A DNA stretch of 64,000 nucleotides from CAVTJL01 sp963735065 (GTDB lineage: Bacteria > Pseudomonadota > Alphaproteobacteria > Geminicoccales > Geminicoccaceae). This document shows, in pieces, positions 51,302 to 60,176 of the stretch. Position 1 is the stretch's first letter, and each line of letters starts with the position of its first letter. The DNA lies in contig CAVTJL010000004.1 of NCBI GenBank assembly GCA_963735065.1, positions 1,116,001 through 1,180,000 of the forward strand, written 5' to 3'. The translations under genes and the position numbers were made by a program. A model generated the notes under the pieces. The model ran no database searches. It was not told where the DNA came from and saw only the letters and a list, made by a program, of their open reading frames with translations.

Positions 51302-53389
51302 TCAAGCGGACGGATGGGGTGCCTTCCCCATGCCGGCCAACCCGAAGCAATGCAGCACAAACGCGAACTGCTCGGCGACCTCGCGCAGCATCTCGAAGCG
51401 ACCCGACCGCCCGAAATGCCCCGCCTCCATGTTGGTCTTCAGCAGCAGCAGGCTGTCGCCCTTCTTCGTCGCGCGCAGCCTGGCCACGAGCTTGGCCGGT
51501 TCCCAATAGGTCACGCGCGGATCGCTGATTCCGGCCGTCACGAGCATCGCCGGGTAGACCTGCGCCCGAACATTGTCACAAGGAGAGTAACCGAGGATCC
51601 GGGCGAGTGCCTCGGGATCCTCGGTCGGATCGCCCCACTCGGGCCACTCTATGGGCGTCAGGGGAAGCGATGCGTCGAGCATCGTGTTGAGGACGTCGAC
51701 GAAGGGCACCTCGGCGATCGCGCAGCGCCACAGCTCCGCGCGCTGGTTCACAACGGCACCGATGAGCATGCCTCCAGCGCTGCCGCCCCGCACGGCGATC
51801 TCGCCCGCACGTCCGTAGCCAGCCTGCACGAGATGCTCGGCGCAGGCGATGAAGTCGCCGAAGCTGTGCTCCTTTTTGTCGAGCTTGCCATCCTCGTACC
51901 ACCGCCAGCCCAGCTCGTCCCCACCACGGACATGGGCCAACGCCCAAGCAAAGCCGCGATCCAGAAGCGAGAGTCGGTGGGCGTTGAAGGCAGGATCGAG
52001 GCCGTGGCCGTAGGCACCGTAGGCATAGAGGTAGAGGTGGCCGGTGCCGTCGAGGGGATAGTCATCCCGGTGAACGATCGTGATCGGCACCTGCGCGCCG
52101 TCTTCCGCCGGAGCCATAAGCCGACGGGTCACGTAACGGCTCTTGTCGTACCCTGACGGGATCTCCTGGACCTTGCGTAGGGTCAGCTCGCGCACATCCA
52201 CCCGGTAGTCGAAGACCGAGGCGGGCGTGATCATCGAGGTGTAACCTATCCGGATCGTATCGCTGGCGAACTCCCGGTTGTCCCCCAGGGTCACCGTGTA
52301 GACTTCCTCAGGAAAGTCGATCTCGTGCTCCTCACCCGCATAGGTCCTGACGTGGATGCGCGCGAGGCCGTTGATCCGCTCCGACACCACGAGGAAACGC
52401 TCGAAGCAGCTGGCACCGAGGAGATAGCGCTCGTCGCTGCCTGGAATGAGCTCCTCCCAGCCTTCCTCTCCCGGCGCGTCCGCGGACGCGCTCACCAGCC
52501 GGAAGTTGTCGTGCCGGTCGTTGGTCACGATCCACAAGCGCCCATGCGCGTGATCGACCGAGTAACGATGGCCATCACGACGCGGCGTCACGAGAACGGG
52601 ATCGTCGTTCGGCCGGTCCGAGGGGAGCAGCCGGACCTCCCGCGTGACGTGCGTGCCGCTCCCGATCAGGATCAGCCGCCCGTCGCGAGTCCGGCTCAGC
52701 GAGACGAAAAATGCGGGATCGTCTTCCTCGTAGACGATCCTGTCGTCGGCCTGATCCGTGCCCAGCCGATGCGCGCGAACCCTGAAGGGGCGCAGGCTCT
52801 CGTTCAGCTCGACATAGAAGAGCGTGCCGCCGACGGCGCTCCACGCGACCGCGCCCGACGTGTCGCAGACGCGATGCTCGAGAACGGCACCGGTATCCAG
52901 GTTCTTGACCGCGAGCCGGTACCGCTCTGAACCGTCCTGGTCTACCGAGTAGGCCAGAAGCACCCCGTCGGGGCTCGGAGCGATCGCCCTGATATTGAAG
53001 AAGCTGCACCCTTCGGCGAGCATCGTCTCGTCAAGGATGACGCGCGGCTCGGGCTCGGAGACAGCGCGGCGAAACCAGGTGCGGTACTGGGCACCCGGCG
53101 CGAATTGCCAATGATACTCGAAGTCGCCGTCGCGCACGGGCACCGAGCTGTCGTCCGGCTTGAGGCGCGCCTTGAGCTCGGCGTGGAGAGTCTCCACGAG
53201 CGGCTCAAGAGGCGCCATCACTCGCTCGAAGTAGGCATTCTCGGCCTCGAGATAGGCCAAGATGTCGGGATCCTGGACCGCGGGGTAGGCGGGATCTCGC
53301 AACCACGCATAGTCGTCGGCCCAGCTCAGGCCGAAGCGCTCATGCCGCAGCGGGACGCGCCGCGCGACCGGTGGAACGGGGCGATTCAT
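51302..53389 (-). CDS. ptrB: Oligopeptidase B (S9 family prolyl-oligopeptidase-like serine peptidase)
   Basis: A 695-residue cytosolic peptidase cutting small peptides after Arg/Lys. A beta-propeller occupies residues ~70-410 and the C-terminal hydrolase carries the nucleophile in IAVRGGSAGGMLIGAVVNQR, the Asp region LVTAGISDPRVTYWEPAKL and the His in NMEAGHFGRSGR. The start MNRPVPPVARRVPLRHE and YAWLRDP fit oligopeptidase B. It is complete. Its 3' end lies about 90 bp from the mbfA start, with the Irr-like box in between. Confidence 0.93.
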   Translation of the reverse strand: MNRPVPPVARRVPLRHERFGLSWADDYAWLRDPAYPAVQDPDILAYLEAENAYFERVMAPLEPLVETLHAELKARLKPDDSSVPVRDGDFEYHWQFAPGAQYRTWFRRAVSEPEPRVILDETMLAEGCSFFNIRAIAPSPDGVLLAYSVDQDGSERYRLAVKNLDTGAVLEHRVCDTSGAVAWSAVGGTLFYVELNESLRPFRVRAHRLGTDQADDRIVYEEDDPAFFVSLSRTRDGRLILIGSGTHVTREVRLLPSDRPNDDPVLVTPRRDGHRYSVDHAHGRLWIVTNDRHDNFRLVSASADAPGEEGWEELIPGSDERYLLGASCFERFLVVSERINGLARIHVRTYAGEEHEIDFPEEVYTVTLGDNREFASDTIRIGYTSMITPASVFDYRVDVRELTLRKVQEIPSGYDKSRYVTRRLMAPAEDGAQVPITIVHRDDYPLDGTGHLYLYAYGAYGHGLDPAFNAHRLSLLDRGFAWALAHVRGGDELGWRWYEDGKLDKKEHSFGDFIACAEHLVQAGYGRAGEIAVRGGSAGGMLIGAVVNQRAELWRCAIAEVPFVDVLNTMLDASLPLTPIEWPEWGDPTEDPEALARILGYSPCDNVRAQVYPAMLVTAGISDPRVTYWEPAKLVARLRATKKGDSLLLLKTNMEAGHFGRSGRFEMLREVAEQFAFVLHCFGLAGMGKAPHPSA

Positions 53390-53526
53390 GAAGCTGCCTC
53401 GAGGAATGAGTCATCCAAGCGCGCGAGACCAAGCATGACGACGGGTATCCACGCCCGCAAGGGCAGCGGTTGTCGCGCGCCACCGACCTGCCCTACCCTG
53501 ACAGCGAGCGATGCTCGGAGGCATGC

Positions 53527-54373
53527 ATGATCGACGGTCCGGCGGGCCATGTCCGCGAGCTCTGGATCTACCCCGTCAAGGGGTGCCGAGGCATCCCGCT
53601 CGAGACATCGCATGTGGCGGCTCGCGGCCTGGAAGACGACCGCCGCTGGATGATCGTCGATGATCGTGGTCGGTTCCTGACGCAACGTGAGGAGCCGCGT
53701 CTCGCGCTTGCAGTGCCGAGGCTGGACACCGACGCGCTCCGTCTCTCGCTCGACGGCAGCGATGAGGTCGTCCTGCCGCGCGGTGATCAGGGCGAGCGCC
53801 TGAGCGTTCGCGTCTGGCGCGACGAGATCGACGCCCTGGCGCCGGACGCCGCAGCCGACCGGGCTCTCTCGCATTGGCTCGGTCGGCGCGTGCGGATAGT
53901 CCGCTTTCCCGACGACCGCATCCGCGCTTGCGACCCGAGCTACGCACCGGACAACAGCCATACAGCCTTCGCAGACGGCTTCCCCATTCTGATCACCAAC
54001 GACGCCTCGCTGGCAGAGCTGAACGCATTCCTGGGCGAGCAGGCCGCGACACCAGTGCCGATGACCCGCTTCCGGCCGAACATCGTGATCGGAGGCTTCC
54101 CTGCCCAGGCCGAGGATGAGGGCAATGAGCTGATCGTCGAAGGTCGGACTTCGCCTGCGTCTCGTGAAGCGCTGTGATCGCTGCGCGGTCACGACCGTCG
54201 ATCAGGCGACAGGCCGGAGAACCGGCAAGGAGCCGTTGGCCACGCTGCTGCGCATCCGCCGGAACGAGCGCACCGGCGGCGGATGGTTTGGACAAAATGC
54301 CGTACCGCTTGTGGCGCCAGCAACTACCGCGCTGCTAAGGATCGGCGATGCCTGCGTCATCCGCGTGGCATGA
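53527..54373 (+). pseudogene. MOSC domain protein (YcbX-like), frameshifted
   Basis: The N-terminal MOSC beta-barrel (VRELWIYPVKGCRGIPLETS, LEDDRRWMIVD) and part of the MOSC core (FADGFPILITNDASLAELNA, PMTRFRPNIVI) are in the first frame. The catalytic-Cys region LRLVKRCDRCAVTTVDQATG, followed by EPLATLLRIRR, is one base on. Deleting one G of GG at about 54141-54142 joins them into ~281 residues, the normal length. Such proteins, with molybdenum cofactor, reduce N-hydroxylated compounds. The Cys (KRCDRC) needed for cofactor binding lies after the break. Confidence 0.82.
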
Positions 54374-54438
54374 GGGATGACACGCCCAGCGCCCGGGACT
54401 GACGGGCTTTCCGTGTAGGCTGAGCACCGGTCGGCACA

Positions 54439-54912
54439 TCAGCAGAATGAAGCCATCACCCATGAGCTACCCTCCCGCGTCAGCCCGAGGTGGGACTGGA
54501 GAGATGCCAGTCGTGTAGCGAGCGCGCGGCCAGGGACCGAGCTGTCGTCGACCTCCATGACCACTCGGCTGCAACCTGCCTCGCGCGCCACATTGGAGGC
54601 CGCGCCGAGTGCTGCACTCAGCGTGATGTCAGACTTGACGATCTCGGCGGCACGCAACATGGGCAAGAGCAGATCATCCGTCTCCCATGGCCCGATCTCG
54701 TAGAGGAAGATTGCGACGAACACGCCGTCACGACCCTGAAGCCCCACCACGCCACGGCCGCTCGGATTCCTCGGATCTGCGGCCCACCGCGAGGCGAGCT
54801 CCACCCAATCCGCAAGCTCGGGCACACCGCCAGTCGCCACGATCAGCGGGTAGGCGAGCCGCGCCTCGCCAGGGTGGAGGCGCCGCCACGAGAGGCCCGA
54901 AGGGCTGCTCAT
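54439..54912 (-). CDS. Uncharacterised protein, possibly GNAT-like
   Basis: About 157 residues from MSSPSGLSWRRLHPGEARL. The centre has GVVGLQGRDGVFVAIFLYEI and a later helix AASNVAREAGCSRVVMEVDD, a layout reminiscent of a GNAT fold (beta4, helix 3, beta5), but the acetyl-CoA loop is not convincing. A 25-residue longer start is possible and would run into the FNR box. It is divergent from the fnr-type gene with the box between them, so it could be FNR-controlled (inference). Confidence 0.55.
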   Translation of the reverse strand: MSSPSGLSWRRLHPGEARLAYPLIVATGGVPELADWVELASRWAADPRNPSGRGVVGLQGRDGVFVAIFLYEIGPWETDDLLLPMLRAAEIVKSDITLSAALGAASNVAREAGCSRVVMEVDDSSVPGRALATRLASLQSHLGLTREGSSWVMASFC

Positions 54913-54973
54913 GTGAGCGGCGAGACGATCACAAGCATGCGCGACACGGTGACGCTCGCCCAACCTCGTCGCA

Positions 54974-54987
54974 TTGACCCAAGTCAA
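54974..54987. promoter_or_regulatory. FNR/FixK-type binding site
   Basis: TTGAC-CCAA-GTCAA is a perfect inverted repeat fitting the TTGA-N6-TCAA pattern of FNR/FixK regulators. It lies 19 bp before the ATG of the fnr-type gene and in the shared region with the divergent gene. Its closeness to the start suggests autorepression rather than activation, or a downstream start for the regulator. Confidence 0.7.
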
Positions 54988-55006
54988 ACGCTGTCCTTAG
55001 CTCGTC

Positions 55007-55762
55007 ATGTTGCCGGTGGCAGGAGAGGATGAGGCGCAAGCGGTGAGCACAGCCGGGTCGATTCATGCCGCGGCGCACGGCGGAAAGCTCCTCTGTGACG
55101 CATGCGAGGTCCGCGGTCTGTCCATCTGCGGCGCTCTTGACGCGACGGACCAGCCTGCGCTTGCCGCCATCGGTACCGGGCGCATCCTCGCCACGGGCGA
55201 CACGCTGTTCTACGAGGGCGACCCTGCCAAGGACGTCTTCTCGCTCACCCAGGGCATGCTGAAACTTTACAAGCTCATGGGTGACGGGCGGCGGCAGATC
55301 ACCGGCTTTCTCGTGCCGGGCGACTTTCTCGGCCTCGCCTTCTCCGACACCTACATCTATTCGGCCGAGGCGGTCACACCGGTGACTGTGTGCCGATTTC
55401 CCCGGAGCCGCTTCATCAAGCTGCTCGACAGCATGCCGGACCTCGAGAAGGAATTGCTCGCACGGGCCTCGAGCGAGCTCGCCGAGGCTCAAGACCAGAT
55501 GCTTCTCCTCGGGCGCAAGACCGCGCGCGAGCGCCTCGCGAGCTTCCTGCTGCGACTAGCGGACCGGCGCCGCAAGTGCGATCCTGAGCCGATACCGCTC
55601 CCGATGAGCCGGACGGACATCGCCGACTATCTTGGCCTTACAATCGAGACCGTGAGCCGGGCGTTCACCCAGCTCAGAGGCGAAGGCGTGATCCAGCTTT
55701 CAGATACCCACCATTTCACGGTGCCGGCACGGCGCGAGCTCCTGGCCACGGCCGGCGAATGA
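55007..55762 (+). CDS. Crp/Fnr family regulator, FNR (oxygen-sensing) subtype
   Basis: A 251-residue regulator. Cys30, Cys33 and Cys41 (LLCDACEVRGLSIC) plus Cys129 (VTVCRF) match the four ligands of an oxygen-labile 4Fe-4S cluster with the C-X2-C-X7-C spacing of alphaproteobacterial FnrL/FnrN. The cyclic-nucleotide-fold FYEGDPAKDVFSLTQGMLKL follows, and the recognition helix LTIETVSRAFTQL has the E--SR residues that read TTGAT. A perfect FNR-type palindrome precedes the gene. Overlaps the next lipoprotein gene by 4 bp. Confidence 0.92.
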   Translation: MLPVAGEDEAQAVSTAGSIHAAAHGGKLLCDACEVRGLSICGALDATDQPALAAIGTGRILATGDTLFYEGDPAKDVFSLTQGMLKLYKLMGDGRRQITGFLVPGDFLGLAFSDTYIYSAEAVTPVTVCRFPRSRFIKLLDSMPDLEKELLARASSELAEAQDQMLLLGRKTARERLASFLLRLADRRRKCDPEPIPLPMSRTDIADYLGLTIETVSRAFTQLRGEGVIQLSDTHHFTVPARRELLATAGE

Positions 55763-56376
55763 CCCGGGCCAGTGTCATGTGCTTGGTCGCGCTGGCCGCT
55801 CTCGCGGCATGCGCGCGAACGCCCGAGCCGCCGGCGCCGCCGCAACCCGCTGCCGCGCCGGCGGTGCAGCCTGAGGTCGAGAGGCCCGAATCGCCCGAGG
55901 CTGAGCTCGACCGCTTCTGCAACGCTCTCGCCCGGATCGTCGATGCCGAGTCGCAACGCTATGCGTCCTTGCGGGACCAGCGCGACGGCTCTGATCGATG
56001 GGCCGGGCAGGTCGTTCCTGCGCGGTTCCTGAGCTGTGCCGTCGAAGGCTCAAGCTATCCCACCGCGAGCTACGTCTGCCACGGAGAGACCGTCTCCTCG
56101 ACGAACGGCGACCTGCTCACGACCCCCTTTGAGCAGATCGGCGGTATGATCAACTCCTGTCTCGCGCGGCCGAGCTGGTACCCGCGTGAGTGGCGCCGCG
56201 GCAAGACCCTGGCGCTGGGCGGCAGCGGCGAGCGCCAAGTGGTGTGGCGCGACATGTCGGTGCCTGAAGCTCCGGGCATATCGCTCAACATCGAAAGCGA
56301 TATCCTGGGCAATGTCTATTACATCCGCCTCTCGGTCCAGACGCTCCGCCTGACGCAGCGCCGGCTCGTCATGTGA
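55759..56376 (+). CDS. Lipoprotein of unknown function
   Basis: A 205-residue lipoprotein: signal VMCLVALAALAA with lipobox LAAC (Cys18), then a proline/alanine-rich linker (PEPPAPPQPAAAP) and a globular part with four cysteines (DRFCNALARIVDAES, LSCAVEGSS, YVCHGE and SCLAR). The C-terminal NVYYIRLSVQTLRL looks like an edge strand. No family recognised. The 4-bp overlap with the fnr-type gene implies co-expression, possibly oxygen-dependent. Confidence 0.7.
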   Translation: MTRASVMCLVALAALAACARTPEPPAPPQPAAAPAVQPEVERPESPEAELDRFCNALARIVDAESQRYASLRDQRDGSDRWAGQVVPARFLSCAVEGSSYPTASYVCHGETVSSTNGDLLTTPFEQIGGMINSCLARPSWYPREWRRGKTLALGGSGERQVVWRDMSVPEAPGISLNIESDILGNVYYIRLSVQTLRLTQRRLVM

Positions 56377-56387
56377 CCGGGCGCAGG

Positions 56388-57920
56388 CTAGCCGGCTACC
56401 TGTGGCCCATCGAGTAGAAGCGCATGAAGGCGACGTGTCGTGGCGTAGGCCTCGGCATAGACGCGACGGCGATGGCGGCGATGTTCGACCGGCCAACCCT
56501 CATCGGGCTGCACGAGCCGCGGCCGGATCGGCAGCTGTGTCCGGGCATCGGCCAGGTCGTCGAATACGCCTGCCGCCAGCCCACCCAGCATCGCGGCGCC
56601 GATGCCCACGGCCTCGGGCTCGTCGCTGACCTCGAGCGTGCGCTCGAGAAGGCCAGCCTTGATGCTCATCAACAGATCGTTGCGCGTGCTGCCGCCGATG
56701 GCGATGTAACGCTCGAGCGCTCCGGCTTCCACGAGGCCAAGCATCTGCTCCAGCACGTTCGCCACATCGGCTGCGAGGCCTTCCAGCACGGACCGATAGA
56801 GGGCCCCTCGATCCGTCGTATCGCCAAGCCCGAGGAATGCGCCGCGTGAGATCGGGTCGGGGAAAGGCGGCGAGCCGATCCTGAGGTGGGGCAGAAACAG
56901 CAATCCACCGGCCCCCGGTGGAACGGCCCGCGCCTCGGCCAGGAGCGTCTCATGCTCCTGCCCGCCGATGACACCGCGAAACCACTCGACGGCAGCGGCC
57001 GAGGTCATGAGCCCGCCGAAGGCGTAGTAGACAGGCTCCTGCACCAAGAGCATGCCCTGGTTCAGCCCCGCATCGGCGAGGGCCGTCGTGCCGCTCGGCC
57101 GGTCGAGCATGAGCGTCAGGGCCTCGGCAGTGCCCATGCTGTCCATCACGATGCCGGGCCTGTCGGCGCCGATGGCCAGCGCCCCGCAGAAATGATCGTG
57201 CCCGCCGACCCCAACCGCACAGTCCGGAGGCAGGCCGGTCTCGGCCGCGGCCTCGGCGGTGATACGGCCCAGCCGATGGCCAAGCGGCCGAATCTCGGGA
57301 ACCAGCCCTAAGGGCAGGTCGAGCTCGCCCATGAGACCGGTAGCCCAGTCCCCACGCTCGAGATCCAGGAGCATGGTGCGCGAGGCCAGCGTGTGGTCGC
57401 ATGCGGGCACGCCCGAGAGCCGGAATGCCAACCAACTGCTCACCTGAAGCCAACGCTCTCCTCCGGCCCAGGCTTCCGGACGATGCCGCCTGAGCCACAA
57501 CAGCTTGAGAAGCGAGAAGGTCGGGTCGGGGCATAGACCGGTGAGCCGGATCAGACGCTCGCGGCCGATCCTCGCCACGAGATCGCGAAGCTCCTCGGTG
57601 GTGCGGCTGTCGTACCAGGCGATGATCGGATGAGTAGGCCGGCCGGCACGGTCGAGCAGGGTGCCGGCCTCGCCCACGCTCGCGACGGCGAGGCCCCGCA
57701 CCCGCGACGGCGCCTCCACCCTGGCCAGGGCGCCACGGATCGCCTCGACGGTCGCCCGCCATAGCGCCTCGGCGTCATGCTCACCCTGGCCCGGCCCGAT
57801 GACCGAGGTCGGCGTCGGCACCCCATACGTTGCCAGCACGCCGCGGCCCGGCTCGACGATGATGGCGCGGACGCTGCTGGTGCCCGCATCAACGCCGCAC
57901 AGGAGGGGGCCAGACATCAC
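56388..57920 (-). CDS. FGGY-family carbohydrate kinase
   Basis: A 510-residue sugar kinase with the N-terminal phosphate-binding motif LLCGVDAGTSSVRAIIVEPG, the FGGY motif region IGGQ.../LLFLPHLRIGSP and the second-domain signature RYIAIGGSTRNDLLMSIKAG. Substrates in the family include xylulose, glycerol, ribulose, erythritol and autoinducer-2. The next gene, 11 bp upstream on the same strand, codes for an LsrF/DhnA-type aldolase, so kinase and aldolase probably act in one route. No transporter or regulator for it is present nearby. Confidence 0.88.
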   Translation of the reverse strand: MMSGPLLCGVDAGTSSVRAIIVEPGRGVLATYGVPTPTSVIGPGQGEHDAEALWRATVEAIRGALARVEAPSRVRGLAVASVGEAGTLLDRAGRPTHPIIAWYDSRTTEELRDLVARIGRERLIRLTGLCPDPTFSLLKLLWLRRHRPEAWAGGERWLQVSSWLAFRLSGVPACDHTLASRTMLLDLERGDWATGLMGELDLPLGLVPEIRPLGHRLGRITAEAAAETGLPPDCAVGVGGHDHFCGALAIGADRPGIVMDSMGTAEALTLMLDRPSGTTALADAGLNQGMLLVQEPVYYAFGGLMTSAAAVEWFRGVIGGQEHETLLAEARAVPPGAGGLLFLPHLRIGSPPFPDPISRGAFLGLGDTTDRGALYRSVLEGLAADVANVLEQMLGLVEAGALERYIAIGGSTRNDLLMSIKAGLLERTLEVSDEPEAVGIGAAMLGGLAAGVFDDLADARTQLPIRPRLVQPDEGWPVEHRRHRRRVYAEAYATTRRLHALLLDGPQVAG

Positions 57921-57931
57921 AAAAACGCCCC

Positions 57932-58714
57932 TCAGCCGGCCAGCAGCTCCTCGGCATCCGCGCCCGAAGCGCCCTCGTGGATGACCGCCCGCAGCGCTTT
58001 GACCATGAGGTCGGGGCGCCGGTGCTGCCAGATGTTGCGGCCAAAGACGACGCCACGCCCGCCCTCGGCCATCGTCGCCGCCACCATGTCGAGCACCGCC
58101 CGGTCGCTATCGAGCTTCGGGCCTCCGGCGATCAGCACGGGCGCCGGCGTGCTCTTGACGACGTGGGCGAAGCCCTCGGGCGTGCCGGGATAGTAGGTCT
58201 TGAGCACATCCGCGCCGTGCTCGAAGGCGATCCTGCAGGCATCCGCCATCATCCCGGCATCATTGGTGTCGGGGATGCTCGGGTGACGGCTGGGCAGTGC
58301 CTCGACCATCACCGGCATCCCGCTTCGCATGGCATCGTTGCAGACGCTGGCCACGATCTCGAGCGTCTCCAGCTCGCACCCGGCACCCATGAAGTACATC
58401 AGGCAGGCTCCGCGACATCCTAATGCCTCGGCCTCCTCGAGCGTGTGGAGAAGTGACCATTCGGTGTTGGCGAGCCAAGCCTCCTTGAGGATCGACGGGC
58501 CACCGTCGAGCCGGAGCCAGGTGGGAATTCGCCCGATCAGCCGGTCCCGGTAGCGCTTGACCACGCCGAAGGAGGTCATGATCCCGTCGGCGCCAGCCTC
58601 TACGACGGTGTCGATGACGCGGCCCGGATCCTCGAGCCCGGGAACCGCACCCATCGCGCGTCCGTGGTCCATCGCCACCACGAGCTGCGGCCTGTTCAGA
58701 TCCGCGTCCGACAT
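57932..58714 (-). CDS. Class I aldolase of the DhnA/LsrF family
   Basis: About 260 residues from MSDADLNRPQLVVAMDHGRA. The family marks are the N-terminal Asp16 (AMDHG), the glycine-rich MYFMGAGCELETLEI and the Schiff-base Lys172 in HGADVLKTYYPGTP, then VLIAGGPK and GVVFGRNIWQH. Relatives include LsrF (acts on phosphorylated AI-2 product) and 2-amino-3,7-dideoxyheptulosonate synthase. Followed by the FGGY kinase, the order resembles an Lsr-like or sugar-degrading pair. Exact substrate unknown. Confidence 0.85.
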   Translation of the reverse strand: MSDADLNRPQLVVAMDHGRAMGAVPGLEDPGRVIDTVVEAGADGIMTSFGVVKRYRDRLIGRIPTWLRLDGGPSILKEAWLANTEWSLLHTLEEAEALGCRGACLMYFMGAGCELETLEIVASVCNDAMRSGMPVMVEALPSRHPSIPDTNDAGMMADACRIAFEHGADVLKTYYPGTPEGFAHVVKSTPAPVLIAGGPKLDSDRAVLDMVAATMAEGGRGVVFGRNIWQHRRPDLMVKALRAVIHEGASGADAEELLAG

Positions 58715-58904
58715 GTTTCTCTCCCTGACCCTGGTCGACGCCGTCCCGCCGACGGCGCGCAACATAGCTGCGGTCTGCGAGGCGTGAAAGCGCAGCCGAT
58801 GGCACGCCCGACGCTCTGCCGGCGCCGATCCGCCGAGGCCATTAACGGGTTCTTAGCGGGTTCCGGCCCAGTCTACCGCGCATTGGTCCAGAGAAGGGCT
58901 GACG

Positions 58905-60176
58905 ATGACCAGGTCGACCGGATCCGGATCGAGCATCCTGACCGACCGTCGGGGTGCCGTGGCGATCATTACCGCCTTCGTGATCGTGCCCCTCACCTTG
59001 GCCGTCGGCGTCGCCGTTGACGCCTCGCGCATCTTCCTCGTGCGCTCGCGGCTCTCGCAGGCAGCGGACTCGGCTGCCTTGGCGGCCGCACAGGTCACCG
59101 ACCCGACCGCGCTTCAAGACGATGCCCGCCGCATCTTTGCGGCGAATTTCCCCCCCGGCTACATGAATGCAAGCGTGAGCCCACTCAAGGTCGTGTACGA
59201 CGACGCGTCCGGCCGCGTCGAGGTCACGGCCGAGGCCGTGGTACCTACGGTCCTCATGCGCTTGGCGACGATTGACAACGTCAATGTCGGCGCCCACGCC
59301 GCCGCGGTGCGGGAGGTGAAGCCCCTGGAGCTGGCGCTGGTTCTCGACGTCACGGGGTCGATGTGCCAGCCCTGCAGCAAGATCGATGCGCTGAAGGCGG
59401 CCGGCCACGACCTTCTGAACATCCTCTTCGGCACCCAGGAGACATCGGCCGAGCTTGCCATCGCCGTGGTGCCCTTCAGCGCACGCGTCAACATCGGCAC
59501 GTCGCGCACCAGCTGGGTCTCGGGCTCCGGGAGTTGGCAGGGCTGCGTCGAGATGCGCAGCGGCTCCCTGGCGCTGAGCGATGCGCCGCCGAGCTCCGGC
59601 AGGTTCCCAAAGACCGTGCCGGTCTCCTACCAGACCTGCACGACGAACAGGAGGGGTAGGCAGAGCTGCACGACCACGACCGTCACGCCGCCCTGCCCAA
59701 CCTCACGCGTGTCGCCGCTGACCGATAGCAAGTCGAGCGTGGGCGCTGCGATCGACGCCCTGGCGACAGGTGGCACGACACGCATCGACATGGGTGCCGA
59801 ATGGGGCCGGAATGTCCTCTCCGAGCGCTGGCAGGGTCTCTGGGGTCGCCCAGGCTGGCCGCGCAGCATCGAGGCCGACCATGTCACGAAGGCTGTGGTC
59901 CTCATGACCGACGGCGAGAACAACACCGATCCCAAGTACGACGAAACCGACAACGCCGGCGCCGACCAGAACGTCCGAGACCTCTGCCAAGCGATGAAGG
60001 ACGATGGCTGGATCGTCTACACCGTCGGCTTCCAGTCGCCGACGAGCGCCCGCTCAATGCTGCAGGCTTGCGCGTCGGGCCCAAGCAACTTCTTCGAGTC
60101 GCCGACCGAAGACGACCTGCGCGCCGTCTTCCGGCAGATCGCCGGCCGATTGAGCGCGCTGCGGCTGGTCGAGTGA
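58905..60176 (+). CDS. TadG-like pilus assembly protein with VWA domain
   Basis: A 423-residue protein. The N-terminal TadE/G-type segment DRRGAVAIITAFVIVPLTLA is a pseudopilin-like helix, followed by SQAADSAALAAAQ. The VWA domain starts at LELALVLDVTGSMCQPCSKI with a complete DxTGS MIDAS, and later VVLMTDGENNTDPKYDE. Four cysteines near 207-250 may pair. It is secreted or anchored at the inner membrane with the domain outside. It overlaps the first TadE gene by 4 bp. No other tad genes are in the window. Confidence 0.88.
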   Translation: MTRSTGSGSSILTDRRGAVAIITAFVIVPLTLAVGVAVDASRIFLVRSRLSQAADSAALAAAQVTDPTALQDDARRIFAANFPPGYMNASVSPLKVVYDDASGRVEVTAEAVVPTVLMRLATIDNVNVGAHAAAVREVKPLELALVLDVTGSMCQPCSKIDALKAAGHDLLNILFGTQETSAELAIAVVPFSARVNIGTSRTSWVSGSGSWQGCVEMRSGSLALSDAPPSSGRFPKTVPVSYQTCTTNRRGRQSCTTTTVTPPCPTSRVSPLTDSKSSVGAAIDALATGGTTRIDMGAEWGRNVLSERWQGLWGRPGWPRSIEADHVTKAVVLMTDGENNTDPKYDETDNAGADQNVRDLCQAMKDDGWIVYTVGFQSPTSARSMLQACASGPSNFFESPTEDDLRAVFRQIAGRLSALRLVE

